Notes: generated from the letters alone by a model not told the origin. Positions 34,803 through 43,750 are shown, counted from the stretch's first letter. The stretch is DNA of 64,000 bases from CALBPI01 sp038524795 (GCA_038524795.1 JBCBIJ010000002.1:378291-442290), one strand, 5' to 3'. Made by a program: numbers and translations.

Positions 34803-36046
34803 CACGTCACTTGCACCGCGATTCGGTGACACGCGTTGTTGAGATAACCCTTGGGGTTCCAGCCGGGTACCAACATAGGCTGCGTAACGCCGCGCGCGTC
34901 CGTTGCGCGCGCCCAGACTTCGTAGTAGCCCGGTGTGTCCAGTGTAAGTTCGGCACGAAAGTGCTGCCACGAAAGCCGGTTGGCCGGACGACTGAGGCGC
35001 GCACGCTGCCAGGTGGCACCGAAGTCTGTGGAGACGTGCAGTCGCTTGACGCGGTCGTCGCCCGCCCAGGCGTGTCCGCGTATCTCGAAGGTCGTGTCGG
35101 CGGCCACTGTAGTCCCTGACTTCGGAAACGTGATAAGTGACTTCACGGGCATCGACTCGATGATGCACATGGCGCCGTCCTTGGCCTTTGCGCCGGGCGC
35201 CATGGGCTCGCAGGGCATGCGATACGCCTTGCCGCCCATCTTCGCGCCGTCGTGAACGCGGTCTCGGATCAGAAGCTCGTTGACCCACTTGCCGCTGGTC
35301 GACGCAGGCCAGCCGCCAAAAACGAGCCGCGCCGGCGCGCCGTGCACATGCGGTATGGGCGCACCGTTCATCTCGAAGGCCAACAGCGATTCGCGCTCGA
35401 GTGCCTTGGCCACAGGGACACCGCGCGAGATTGTGTCCTTGTCCGGCGCACCCGAAAGATGGGTGTCGGCGCCGCAATAGGCGACGTACATTGCCGAGTC
35501 TGTCATGCCGACGTCGTCTAGCAAGTCGGCGACGCGTATGCCGCGCCACTCGGCGCAGCCGATGCCGCCCGTGGTCCAGGCATTGCCGCTGGCCCGCGGC
35601 CGAAACTCGGCGCGGCCATTGCCGCCACATTCCAATTGCAGCTGCAGTGTCACCTGGCGAAAGCGCTGTTTGAGTTCGCCCACGGTCACCGTGCGGGGCG
35701 CGGCGCACGCTTCTCCGTGCACCTGAATCGCCCAGGCATCTGGATCGGTCACCACCTCGGGCGGGAAGCCGTTGTTGCGTACGAAATGCCGTGCCACCGG
35801 CGTTACCGCATCGTCGAGCAGGTGCGCAGGCGTTTCGGCATTCAGAGGGCGATCATTGAGCAGTCGCAACCCGCCCTTGCTGAGCGCGTCGAGTACGTCA
35901 TCCCCAGCCGCTGCGACGACAGGCAGCAAGCCGACCGGAATGAACCGCCAGTGCGGCACCACCATGCCCAGAGATCGCCATGCCGCAGCGGCGCCTGCGG
36001 CGCGGAGCCAGTCACGCCGGCCGCGATTGGTGGGGTTGTCGCTCAC
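34802..36046 (-). CDS. Tat-exported sulfite oxidase-family molybdoenzyme (SorA-like)
   Basis: A 414-residue protein of the sulfite oxidase family. The N-terminus has a twin-arginine signal (RGRRDWLRAAGAAAAW). The Moco-ligating cysteine is C140 in LQLECGGNGRAEF. The Mo-binding fold continues through GGIGCAEWRGIRVADLL, HVHGAPARLVFGGWPASTSGKW, and the C-terminal dimerisation domain starts near 300 (FEIRGHAWAGDDRVKRLHVSTDFGATW). The pairing with a monoheme cytochrome is that of SorAB sulfite dehydrogenase; a different substrate is possible. Confidence 0.88.
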   Translation of the reverse strand: MSDNPTNRGRRDWLRAAGAAAAWRSLGMVVPHWRFIPVGLLPVVAAAGDDVLDALSKGGLRLLNDRPLNAETPAHLLDDAVTPVARHFVRNNGFPPEVVTDPDAWAIQVHGEACAAPRTVTVGELKQRFRQVTLQLQLECGGNGRAEFRPRASGNAWTTGGIGCAEWRGIRVADLLDDVGMTDSAMYVAYCGADTHLSGAPDKDTISRGVPVAKALERESLLAFEMNGAPIPHVHGAPARLVFGGWPASTSGKWVNELLIRDRVHDGAKMGGKAYRMPCEPMAPGAKAKDGAMCIIESMPVKSLITFPKSGTTVAADTTFEIRGHAWAGDDRVKRLHVSTDFGATWQRARLSRPANRLSWQHFRAELTLDTPGYYEVWARATDARGVTQPMLVPGWNPKGYLNNACHRIAVQVT

Positions 36047-36130
36047 TGGGTCGCCCGTCTCATCTCGACTCGAATAGTACCGCGTCGACGCCGTGCTAGT
36101 CTGGGTGTCTCACGTCAGGGGGAACGTGCT

Positions 36131-36799
36131 ATGAGTGTCAGTCGTCGACGTTTGATCAAATGGGCTGGCGGGGCCGTGGGCGTAGTCGCTGCGACCGCCG
36201 CGGGGGGCGCGGCGTGGCTTGCCGCGAAAACGCGAGAAACCGAACACGGCTATACCTACCCGGAGTCCGCGGGACTGCTTGAGCCGACGCCCGCCTGCGA
36301 AGACAGCGCAGCGACGATCCCGCAGACGCAGGGGCCCTACTACACACCGAACACGCCGAAGCGCGCGAACCTGCGCGAATCTGACACGGCGGGCACGGCG
36401 CTTCTGCTCTCGGGAAGGATTCTGACGACGGACTGTCGGCCCGTCGCAGGCGCCGTGATCGATGTCTGGAGCTGCGATGCCGAAGGCGTTTACGACAACG
36501 AGGGCTTCACGTTGCGCGGCCACCAGTTCACAGACGAGAACGGGCGGTTCCGCGTTGAGACCATCAAGCCGGCACCCTACACAGACTTCGGCATCAGCCG
36601 TACGCCTCACATTCACGTGAAGCTGCAGGGTCCTGGAACGGCTCTGCTCACCACGCAGCTCTATTTTCCGGGCGAAGCCGGCAACGCCGACGACAGCATC
36701 TACGATGAGCGGCTGCTCATGAGCACGACAGAGCTCGAAGACGGCGGCTTGATCGGTGAGTTTGATTTCGTGCTGGCTGCGGCGAGCGCGCGCGCCTAG
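36131..36799 (+). CDS. Tat-exported intradiol ring-cleavage dioxygenase-like protein
   Basis: A 222-residue protein with a twin-arginine signal (SRRRLIKWAGGAVGVVAATAAG) and an intradiol dioxygenase core: TQGPYYTPNTPKRANL, GAVIDVWSCDAEGVYDNEGF, TDENGRFRVETIKPAPY and RTPHIHVKL. The HIH pair and upstream tyrosines are the expected Fe(III) ligands. Most catabolic members are cytoplasmic, so export is unusual. Real substrate is unknown; no aromatic catabolic genes adjoin it. The ATG at 36131 follows AGGGGGA. Confidence 0.85.
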   Translation: MSVSRRRLIKWAGGAVGVVAATAAGGAAWLAAKTRETEHGYTYPESAGLLEPTPACEDSAATIPQTQGPYYTPNTPKRANLRESDTAGTALLLSGRILTTDCRPVAGAVIDVWSCDAEGVYDNEGFTLRGHQFTDENGRFRVETIKPAPYTDFGISRTPHIHVKLQGPGTALLTTQLYFPGEAGNADDSIYDERLLMSTTELEDGGLIGEFDFVLAAASARA

Positions 36800-36800
36800 A

Positions 36801-39173
36801 TCAACGCTGCGCGGCCAGCGTTCGATACTCGGTCAAAAGCTGCTCGTTGTCCTCGGCCCAGGCGTCACCCGCGAGTGTCTTGGCTTCCGACATGAACGTC
36901 ACGGCCTGCACCGCGTCGCCGGTCAGATGCGCGTACCGCGCCTGCAACGCCAAGTTGTAAACACTGGGTTCCTGCTCAACGAGGAACCCGAGCATCGAAG
37001 CCGCCGCATCGAGCTCGCCCACATCGAGGTAGATGGACGCCAGACGCTGGGCGATCGGGTAGCGCATGCTCTCGAAACCCGTCTGCTCGACATGGGCCAA
37101 ACCGCGTTCGAAATAGTCGCGCGCCAGCGCCGTGTCATCGCGTTCCCAAGCCATATCGCCCGCGTAGCGCATGGCCTCGATGGCGGGCTCAGGTAAGTCG
37201 GCTGCCAGCGCCCTGTCGAGCACGTCGGTAACGCGCTTCTTCGCACTGTCTGTATCACCGCGCTCGATGTCGATGCGCGCGAGCCGCAGCCGCACCTGCA
37301 GCGCGCGCGACAGATCGTCAATGCGCATGAAAATATTGCCGGCCTCGGTGTAGGTGGCAATCGAGGTGTCGTAACGTTTAAGCGAGCGCTCGGCTGCGCC
37401 GCGCTGCGCCAGGCCCGAGGCGAGGAACAGCTGGTCGTCGGCCTCGCGCGCGATCACGATGGCTTCATCGGCGGCCGTAAATGCGTCCTCGTGCCGCCCT
37501 TCGCGTTGGTACAAGACGGAGAGGAAATTCAGAATGCGGCCCTGCCCGACGCGGTCGCCGATCTCGCGGCGGATCTCAAGCGACTGCAGGTGCAACGGTT
37601 CGGCCTCGCTAAAGCGGCCCTGGAGGCGCCGCAGGAAACCGAAGTTATTGAGCATCTTCGCTTCGTTGGCCCGGTCACCCAAGGCACGAAAGCTCTCCAG
37701 CGCGTCGTCGAGATGTTGCTCAGCCGCCTCGAGCTCGCCATCGTTCATCGCAATGTTCGCAAGCGTCGACGCGATGGATCCGGGCAACACTTGCCACTCA
37801 AGCTGGCGGTACTGCAGGGTCGCCTGGGAGAGCCAGTCTTTAGCCCTGTCGAACTGGCGCCGATCCTTGGCCAGGATGGCTGAAGAGATCAACGCGCGAC
37901 CCAGCGCTTCCTTGTCACCCGCCGCCGCCGCTGTTGTTCGGCTCTCGCTGTAGGCGGCCGCTGCGATGTCGTAGCGGCCGCCGCGGTGGTGCAGCATACC
38001 CAGGCGACGCAGCACCTCGGCATGCAGACCTGGGTCGGCCAGAACCGAGTCGCGTTGCAACAGCGCGTCGAACGCGGCTTGCGCGACATCCGATTCTCCG
38101 AGCTCAAAACGGCAGCCCGCGCCCAGCATGCGCGCGCGATCGAGCGCCTCATTGCGCGCCAGCACCACATCGAACAACGGTGCGGCCTCCGCACATCGTC
38201 CCTCGAGTGCCGTCGCCACGGCCCGCGCGTAGGCTTCGTTGATGAACGGGTCTGCGTCGACAGCCTCTGTCGTCCCATCGGGCGCATAGCGGCGCCCCCC
38301 GAGCAAGTTGCTCACGCCCGTGACCATGCCGCGCACGAGTGGCGTACTTTGCGACGATACCATCGTGGTCTCGGCGCGCGGACCCGAGGCGTCGACCAGT
38401 GTGTAGCTCAGTCGCAATCCGCCCACGTTGGCCTCAAGCGACGCGAACAGGACGTGGCTCGCACCAAACGCGCGGCGCAGCCGGGCCGCCTGATCCAGTG
38501 CGTCCGGGCTGTCGATGGCGCCCGACCATCCCGAGTTGTCGACAAAACTGACGACATCCGAGGTCGCCACGGTGTCAACGACATCCATGTCGGTGAAATA
38601 GTCGTGGGCGAGGCCCATCAGGCCCAGTCGCGCCCAGTCGTACTCGGCATGACCGGTGTGATTCGCAATCGGCAGGACTGCCACGCGGACGGCGCCCGCG
38701 TCGCTGGACGCGCCGGGCCAGAGTGCGGTTGCGACAATGGCCACGACTGTCATGGCCGCCAACGCCAGTCCCGCCCGGCGTGGGCCTGGTGCCGCCGCCG
38801 CGGGCTCAACGGCTTGCGGCTGCGCCTCGATATCGGACCGCGTCTCGGCCGCCGCGAGTGGTGCTACGAACTGGTAGCCGTGGCCGTGCACGGTGCGGAT
38901 GGCCTGCTGGGTGTCGGCGTCGTCGCCAACGGCCCGACGCGCTTTCATGATGGCGCGCGTCAGTGCCGTCTCCGAGACGATCATCGGTGCCCAGACCGCG
39001 TCCTGGATCTCATCCTTGTCCACGGCACGGTGGCGCTGCTCGATGAGGAATACGAGCAAGTCGAACACGCGCGGCTGCAGGGACACGGACTCCCCACCCC
39101 GCCTTAACTCCCGCGTACCGACATCGAGTTCGCAGTCCCCGAACCGGTAGCGCGCTGACCCCGTTTCTGTCAC
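36801..39173 (-). CDS. CadC-like membrane regulator: winged helix, one TM, TPR sensor
   Basis: A 790-residue regulator. Residues 1-105 form an OmpR/PhoB-type winged helix (FGDCELDVGTRELRRGGESVSLQPRVFDLLVFLI, ending TVHGHGYQFVAP). One transmembrane helix lies at about 134-153. The remainder is periplasmic: an alpha-beta part (about 160-270) and a long TPR array (about 300-760; GMLHHRGGRYDIAAAAYSES, LGDRANEAKMLNNFGFLRRLQGRFSEAEPLHLQSLEI). It is a one-component sensor of the CadC/ToxR type. Its start is 155 bp from divergent mddA, and nested palindromes lie between them. Confidence 0.9.
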   Translation of the reverse strand: MTETGSARYRFGDCELDVGTRELRRGGESVSLQPRVFDLLVFLIEQRHRAVDKDEIQDAVWAPMIVSETALTRAIMKARRAVGDDADTQQAIRTVHGHGYQFVAPLAAAETRSDIEAQPQAVEPAAAAPGPRRAGLALAAMTVVAIVATALWPGASSDAGAVRVAVLPIANHTGHAEYDWARLGLMGLAHDYFTDMDVVDTVATSDVVSFVDNSGWSGAIDSPDALDQAARLRRAFGASHVLFASLEANVGGLRLSYTLVDASGPRAETTMVSSQSTPLVRGMVTGVSNLLGGRRYAPDGTTEAVDADPFINEAYARAVATALEGRCAEAAPLFDVVLARNEALDRARMLGAGCRFELGESDVAQAAFDALLQRDSVLADPGLHAEVLRRLGMLHHRGGRYDIAAAAYSESRTTAAAAGDKEALGRALISSAILAKDRRQFDRAKDWLSQATLQYRQLEWQVLPGSIASTLANIAMNDGELEAAEQHLDDALESFRALGDRANEAKMLNNFGFLRRLQGRFSEAEPLHLQSLEIRREIGDRVGQGRILNFLSVLYQREGRHEDAFTAADEAIVIAREADDQLFLASGLAQRGAAERSLKRYDTSIATYTEAGNIFMRIDDLSRALQVRLRLARIDIERGDTDSAKKRVTDVLDRALAADLPEPAIEAMRYAGDMAWERDDTALARDYFERGLAHVEQTGFESMRYPIAQRLASIYLDVGELDAAASMLGFLVEQEPSVYNLALQARYAHLTGDAVQAVTFMSEAKTLAGDAWAEDNEQLLTEYRTLAAQR

Positions 39174-39215
39174 CCCACGCCTCGATCAGCCATCGGTCAT
39201 CACACCGTCAGCAAA

Positions 39216-39255
39216 GGGTCAGAGGGTGGTCACGACTTGTGACCGCGCCTGACCC
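39216..39255. promoter_or_regulatory. Nested inverted repeats between the CadC-like regulator and mddA
   Basis: An outer dyad GGGTCAG (39216-39222) with CTGACCC (39249-39255) encloses an inner dyad GGTCAC (39228-39233) with GTGACC (39239-39244), all sharing the GGTCA core. Further GTCA half-sites occur at about 39195-39210. This is a strong candidate for the binding site of the divergent winged-helix regulator. Confidence 0.65.
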
Positions 39256-39328
39256 AGACTGTCCCCACGCTTCAAAAGCGCTTTTTTATCAACGGTTAAC
39301 GCAAACAACCGACAAAGAGGACAACGAC

Positions 39329-40099
39329 ATGAAACGTGTTGCATTCCTGGCCTATGGCCTGTTCAGCTACGCCGTCTTTTTCGCGTCTTTTCTGTACGCG
39401 ATCGGCTTCATCGGCAATTTCATCGTACCAAAATCGATTGATTCAGTGCCTCAGGCGCCCCTCGGTACAGCCTTGTTCATTAACGCCCTGTTGTTGGGCA
39501 TTTTCGCCGTGCAACACAGCGTCATGGCGCGGCCCGCCTTCAAACGCTGGTGGACGCGTATCGTGCCGCCCGCGGCCGAACGCAGCACTTACGTGCTGTT
39601 TTCGAGTCTGGCGCTCATTCTGCTCTTCGCGCTCTGGGAGCCCATGGGCGGCGTTATCTGGTCGATCGCGAATCCGACGGGCCAAGCCATTGCCTGGGGT
39701 CTCTACGGCCTCGGTTGGGTGATCCTGCTCTACGCCACCTTCGCCATCAATCACTTCGACCTGTTTGGTCTGCGCCAAAGCTGGGCGGCATTCCGCGGCC
39801 GTGAGCCCGCGCCGCTCAAGTTCGTGCAGCCCTGGATCTACCGCGTCGTGCGTCACCCGCTGTACGTCGGCTGGCTGCTGATCGTCTGGGCCACGCCCGT
39901 GATGACGATGGCGCACCTCGTGTTCGCGCTGCTCGCAACGGGCTACATTCTTGTCGGCATCCAGCTCGAGGAACGCGACTTGGCCGACATGCACCCTGAG
40001 TACCGCAACTACAAACAGCGGGTACCCATGCTCGTGCCGTCGCTAAAGCGCCTGTTCCGTCGCGCTGGTGACAGCACGCTGACCGAGGCGCGGCAGTGA
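39329..40099 (+). CDS. mddA: Methanethiol S-methyltransferase MddA-like membrane protein
   Basis: A 256-residue polytopic membrane protein of the isoprenylcysteine methyltransferase/NnrU-like superfamily with MddA hallmarks: AVQHSVMARPAFKRWWTRIVP, ERSTYVLFSSLALILLFALWEPMGG, INHFDLFGLRQSW and the SAM-region motif VRHPLYVGWLLIVWATPVMT. MddA methylates methanethiol to dimethyl sulfide. The ATG at 39329 follows AGAGG; the upstream open frame has no membrane character. It overlaps the next small ORF by 4 bp (GTGA). Family membership is clear; the precise substrate is inferred. Confidence 0.85.
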   Translation: MKRVAFLAYGLFSYAVFFASFLYAIGFIGNFIVPKSIDSVPQAPLGTALFINALLLGIFAVQHSVMARPAFKRWWTRIVPPAAERSTYVLFSSLALILLFALWEPMGGVIWSIANPTGQAIAWGLYGLGWVILLYATFAINHFDLFGLRQSWAAFRGREPAPLKFVQPWIYRVVRHPLYVGWLLIVWATPVMTMAHLVFALLATGYILVGIQLEERDLADMHPEYRNYKQRVPMLVPSLKRLFRRAGDSTLTEARQ

Positions 40100-40233
40100 G
40101 CGCCGCAACACTCGCAGCGGGGCGGGCATTGCCCGCCTGGCTGAAACGATTCGGCGCCATCAGCTTCTGGTTTTTCTTTATCAAGGGCTTGCTCTGGATA
40201 GCCGCCCCCGTGGTGTTCTACCACCTGCTGTGA
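40096..40233 (+). CDS. Small 45-residue membrane protein coupled to mddA
   Basis: A GTG-started ORF overlapping the mddA stop (GTGA). It encodes 45 residues: a basic N-terminal helix (RALPAWLKRFGAI) and one hydrophobic segment (FWFFFIKGLLWIAAPVVFYHLL). The phrase FFxIKGLLW followed by a proline recalls tiny membrane proteins seen in many proteobacterial genomes, but I cannot name a family. The overlap with mddA and the terminator right after its stop support a real gene. Confidence 0.6.
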   Translation: MSAATLAAGRALPAWLKRFGAISFWFFFIKGLLWIAAPVVFYHLL

Positions 40234-40246
40234 CGACAATCAGAAC

Positions 40247-40280
40247 GGCCGCGGCGCGCCTGGCTCGCCGCGGCCTTCTT
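40247..40280 (+). terminator. Terminator of the mddA operon
   Basis: A perfect 10 bp stem, GGCCGCGGCG (40247-40256) with CGCCGCGGCC (40266-40275), has a nine-base loop and is followed by TTCTT. It begins 13 bp after the stop of the 45-residue ORF. The T tract is short, so the efficiency is uncertain. Confidence 0.7.
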
Positions 40281-40323
40281 GGGTCTGCGCCCCGGAGGTC
40301 GGTGCGGTAAGCTGGCGCCCGCC

Positions 40324-41955
40324 ATGGACTTCGAGTGGGTAGCCGTCAATCTCGGGGACGTCTCCGTCCTCGCGCTCGCGTTTGCGCTCGGGTTCGCTGC
40401 GCAATGGGTGCGTCTGCCTCCCCTTGTCGGCTACCTGGCCGCCGGCTTCCTGTTGGCCACCCAAGGCGTGGCCACGGGCCCGCTGATTGAGAAACTCTCC
40501 GACCTCGGCATTACGTTGCTGCTATTCACGGTTGGGCTCAAAATCCATCTGAACACGCTTTCCCGGCCCCAGGTTTGGCTCGTGGGCAGCGTCCACATGA
40601 TCACCACCGTGGCCGTGGCGGGTGCCTGCCTTTTGCTGCTCACAATGACGGGACTGGGTGTGTTTGCCGGGTTGGATACTCCGGGCATCGCACTGCTGGC
40701 CTTTGCGCTGTCCTTTTCGAGCACCGTCTTCGCCGTAAAGGCACTCGAAGCACGCGGCGAAATGAACGCCCTGCACGGCCAGGTGGCCATCGGCATCCTG
40801 ATCATTCAGGACATCGCCGCCGTCGTTTTTCTGGCCGTGTCATCCGGCAAGCTGCCCTCCGCACTGGCGCTGCTGCTCCTGCTATTGATCCCGCTGCGGC
40901 GCGTACTGACGGTATTGCTCGACCGCGTGGGCTACGGCGAACTGATGGTGCTGTACGGTTTCCTGCTTGCGTTGGGCGGCGCCGAAGTCTTCGAGCTTGT
41001 GCAACTCAAGGGCGACCTGGGCGCACTCGTGCTCGGCGTGCTCATCGCCAACCATCCCAAGGCCGATGAGCTCGCCAAACGGATGCTGGGCTTCAAGGAC
41101 CTCTTCCTGGTCGCTTTTTTTCTCTCGATCGGTCTTGCGGGTGGGCTCAATGCAGAGACAGCGATGATTGGCGTGGCACTCACGCCATTCGTACTGCTCA
41201 AGGCGACCGGGTTTTTCATGCTGCTCACGCGCTTCCGTCTGCGCGCGCGCACCGCGTTGCTGGCGGCAAACCATCTTGCGAACTACAGCGAGTTCGGACT
41301 CATCGTCGCCGCCATCGGGGCCTCGCTGGGCTTGATCAGCACGCAATGGCTCGCCGTGATCGCCGTTTCGCTGTCGCTGTCCTTCGTGCTTGCCGCCCTG
41401 CTCACTGCGCGCACGCACGGGCTCTATGTCCGCTTCGGGCAGGCAGTGCGGCGCTGGCAGCACGCCGAACGCCTGCCCGATGATCGGCTGCTGGACATCG
41501 GCGACGCACGCATCGTCATCGTGGGCATGGGGGGTGTGGGTACGGCGGCCTACGACGAGGTAAGGCGTACGGCCGGAGAAGCCGTCGTGGGTATCGACAT
41601 CGACCCTGTAACGGCGCGCAACCATGTTGAGGCCGGCCGGCGCGTCATGCTGGGCGATCCCAGCGACGCCGATTTCTGGGACCGCGTCCAGGCGACCCAC
41701 CGCCTGGAGCAGGTCTTGCTCGCGCTACCAAAGCTGCGCACGACGCTGTCCGTACTGCGCCGGCTCGAGGAGATTGACTTTCGCGGGCTCAAGGCGGCAC
41801 TGGCAAAGTTGCCCGACGAAGCCGAGGAATTGCAGGCGCATGGGGCCAGTACGGTCTACAACATGTACACCGAAGCCGGAACGGCGTTTGCCGCGCACGT
41901 GGAGGCCTACGCAGACGCTTCGCTCGCGCCTGAAAGGGATCACGCCGGCACCTGA
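40324..41955 (+). CDS. Kef-type cation/proton antiporter with RCK (TrkA-N) domain
   Basis: A 543-residue CPA2-family transporter: about 12 membrane helices in the first 385 residues (LPPLVGYLAAGFLLATQG, GITLLLFTVGLKIHL, FSSTVFAVKALEARGEM, GILIIQDIAAVVFL, LANYSEFGLIVAAIG), then a cytoplasmic RCK/TrkA-N domain with a Rossmann motif (VIVGMGGVGTAAYDEVRR, then IDIDPVTARNHVEAG). The family exports K+ or Na+ in exchange for H+ with nucleotide gating. ATG at 40324 is chosen because upstream residues are hydrophilic and overlap the terminator. Confidence 0.9.
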   Translation: MDFEWVAVNLGDVSVLALAFALGFAAQWVRLPPLVGYLAAGFLLATQGVATGPLIEKLSDLGITLLLFTVGLKIHLNTLSRPQVWLVGSVHMITTVAVAGACLLLLTMTGLGVFAGLDTPGIALLAFALSFSSTVFAVKALEARGEMNALHGQVAIGILIIQDIAAVVFLAVSSGKLPSALALLLLLLIPLRRVLTVLLDRVGYGELMVLYGFLLALGGAEVFELVQLKGDLGALVLGVLIANHPKADELAKRMLGFKDLFLVAFFLSIGLAGGLNAETAMIGVALTPFVLLKATGFFMLLTRFRLRARTALLAANHLANYSEFGLIVAAIGASLGLISTQWLAVIAVSLSLSFVLAALLTARTHGLYVRFGQAVRRWQHAERLPDDRLLDIGDARIVIVGMGGVGTAAYDEVRRTAGEAVVGIDIDPVTARNHVEAGRRVMLGDPSDADFWDRVQATHRLEQVLLALPKLRTTLSVLRRLEEIDFRGLKAALAKLPDEAEELQAHGASTVYNMYTEAGTAFAAHVEAYADASLAPERDHAGT

Positions 41956-42066
41956 TGCTTCGTGGCAAACGAATGATAATTCGGCAAAGCCGAACTAAAA
42001 GACCTCCTAAATACGACATAGATTGAGCGACAATAGTGGCGAGCGCACTGTCCTGAGGACACCACC

Positions 42067-42993
42067 ATGAAGCGATTCGCCAACATCGCGTTGATCGTCG
42101 AGCCCGATGCGGACAACAAGGCCGCCCTGCACCGTGCCGCCTCTTTGGCCGCGCGCAACCGCGCCAAGCTCACCGTCATGGCCGTGGCACCCGAGCTCGG
42201 CCCCATCGCCAACGACGCGTTGCGCGAGGCCGTCGCCAACGGCACGCGCGAAGAACTACGCCACCTCGTGTCGCAGGCACCCGACTACCTACCGGACATC
42301 CACACCCAGCTCATCGAGGGCGCGACACCCATCGATGTGATTCGCGCGGTGGTCGTGCACGGTTACGACCTTGTCATCAAGGCCACGGAACCGACGGAGT
42401 CGGCGGCTGAGACTCTGGGTCCATTCGACAAGAAGCTGCTTCGCAAGTGTCCCTGCCCCGTGTGGCTGGTTCGCGATGACGGCCCTGCGCGGTACGAGCG
42501 CATTCTGGTCGCGATCGACTACCGCCCGGAAAACGACGGCAACGACGCCCTCAACCGCCAGCTGCTGGAGATGGCGGCATCACTGGCGAGCATGGAGGGC
42601 GCGCGGCTGCACGTTGCGCACGCCTGGCGCTTGCAGGGGGAGGACACGTTGCGCTCGTCGCGAACGGGTCTGCCCGCCGTCGAGGTCGATGAACTTGTTC
42701 GTGCCGAACGTACTGTGCACCAGACCTGGCTCGCCAACGTGGTTGCAAACGATTGCCCCTCACTAGACGGCGCGCACGAACCTGAGCGACACCTGATCGA
42801 GGGCGCCGCGCGGACCGTGGTACCCCAGCTCGCGACCACCATCGACGCACAGCTTGTCGTGATGGGCACTGTGGGTCGCACCGGGATTCCGGGCTACTTC
42901 ATCGGCAACACAGCCGAGGCGATTCTGGGGCGGATTGACTGCGCCATCATGGCCGTCAAGCCACCGGGCTTCCTGAGCCCCGTCGTCAGCTAG
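42067..42993 (+). CDS. Tandem universal stress protein (UspE-like)
   Basis: A 308-residue protein of two Usp domains: the first (about 4-145; ALIVEPDADNKAALHRAASLAARNRAKLTVMAV, KLLRKCPCPVWLVRD) and the second (about 150-302; RILVAIDYRP, VVMGTVGRTGIPGYFIGNTAEAIL, CAIMAVKPPGF). The GxxG-GN ATP-binding phrase is clear only in the second domain. The layout is that of E. coli UspE. It lies 111 bp after the antiporter gene and overlaps the convergent GST gene by 8 bp. Confidence 0.88.
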   Translation: MKRFANIALIVEPDADNKAALHRAASLAARNRAKLTVMAVAPELGPIANDALREAVANGTREELRHLVSQAPDYLPDIHTQLIEGATPIDVIRAVVVHGYDLVIKATEPTESAAETLGPFDKKLLRKCPCPVWLVRDDGPARYERILVAIDYRPENDGNDALNRQLLEMAASLASMEGARLHVAHAWRLQGEDTLRSSRTGLPAVEVDELVRAERTVHQTWLANVVANDCPSLDGAHEPERHLIEGAARTVVPQLATTIDAQLVVMGTVGRTGIPGYFIGNTAEAILGRIDCAIMAVKPPGFLSPVVS

Positions 42994-43750
42994 CCGTCGT
43001 ACGGCCGCGGTGTTGCGCATACATCGCGCGCACCCAGCGGGCCGTGGGACGCTCGGCCCAGCGCGCGACGTCGGCATCATGCAGCGGTGGCGACGCGATC
43101 ACGCCGTGCAGGGGATGGTCAGGCGGTCGCACCGCGGGCGCCAGCAGACTCGCGGCCGCAATGTCGGCGCGCGAAAACTGATCGCCGGCCAGATAGGGCC
43201 GTCCATCCGCTAGCAAGCCGTCTAGCCAGTCGAACTCGCGTTCCAGCGCGTCACGGCTGTCCTCGCGTTGCGCAGGTCCCAGGTCCATGCCTCGCGCCAT
43301 GAGTCTGCAAATCGTGCCCCAGCCTGCAAACAGCTTGAGCCGCTGCGGCAACGACTGCTCCTTCATGAAGATCGAGCGCACCGCCTTTGGCTGCGTCAGG
43401 ATCGCTTCGGAGTAGAAGTGTCGACGTGAGTGCACACCCGCAACATCGTCGAGCCGACTTTCAATGCCTGCGATCGTGTCGCGGGTGGCCTCCGTCGAAA
43501 GCACGGGACCATCGCCCGTTGCTGCCTGCTCGGCCCAGGTCACCACTGCGGCCGAGCCTTGCACGGGCCCCGCATCGGTCAGCAAAAACGGCAAGCCACC
43601 GCGGCGCAGGCCATGTTCTCGTGCCAGCTTGAGGTGAGCGCCTGGCGCGAGCACCTGCACACGGTACGGCACCCCGAGATAGTCAAATGCCCATCGGGCT
43701 TTCTCGCAGTAGTGGGAAATCGTGAAGACGTTGAGGATGGCCTGCGTCAT
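42986..43750 (-). CDS. Glutathione S-transferase family protein
   Basis: A 254-residue GST-fold protein: thioredoxin-like N-terminal domain (FTISHYCEKARWAFDYLGVPYRVQVL, GGLPFLLTDAGPVQGSAAVVTW) and helical C-terminal domain (EREFDWLDGLLADGRPYLAGDQFSRADIAAASLLAP). A serine-cysteine pair (SHYC) occupies the active-site position. The ATG at 43750 begins the conserved fold; the frame upstream to 43936 crosses a terminator. Substrate unknown. Confidence 0.88.
   Translation of the reverse strand: MTQAILNVFTISHYCEKARWAFDYLGVPYRVQVLAPGAHLKLAREHGLRRGGLPFLLTDAGPVQGSAAVVTWAEQAATGDGPVLSTEATRDTIAGIESRLDDVAGVHSRRHFYSEAILTQPKAVRSIFMKEQSLPQRLKLFAGWGTICRLMARGMDLGPAQREDSRDALEREFDWLDGLLADGRPYLAGDQFSRADIAAASLLAPAVRPPDHPLHGVIASPPLHDADVARWAERPTARWVRAMYAQHRGRTTAS

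Noticed and set aside
38723..39107. Plus-strand open frames opposite the CadC-like regulator
   Set aside because: The minus-strand frame has a full winged helix and TPR array; the plus-strand products are Arg-rich shadow sequence.
41979..41995. Small hairpin TTCGGC/GCCGAA after the antiporter gene as a terminator
   Set aside because: Only a 6 bp core stem and no T tract; too weak to call.
42030..42050. Possible FNR/Anr box upstream of the UspE-like gene (TTGAGCGACAATA)
   Set aside because: Only one half-site resembles TTGAT/ATCAA; the second half does not match.
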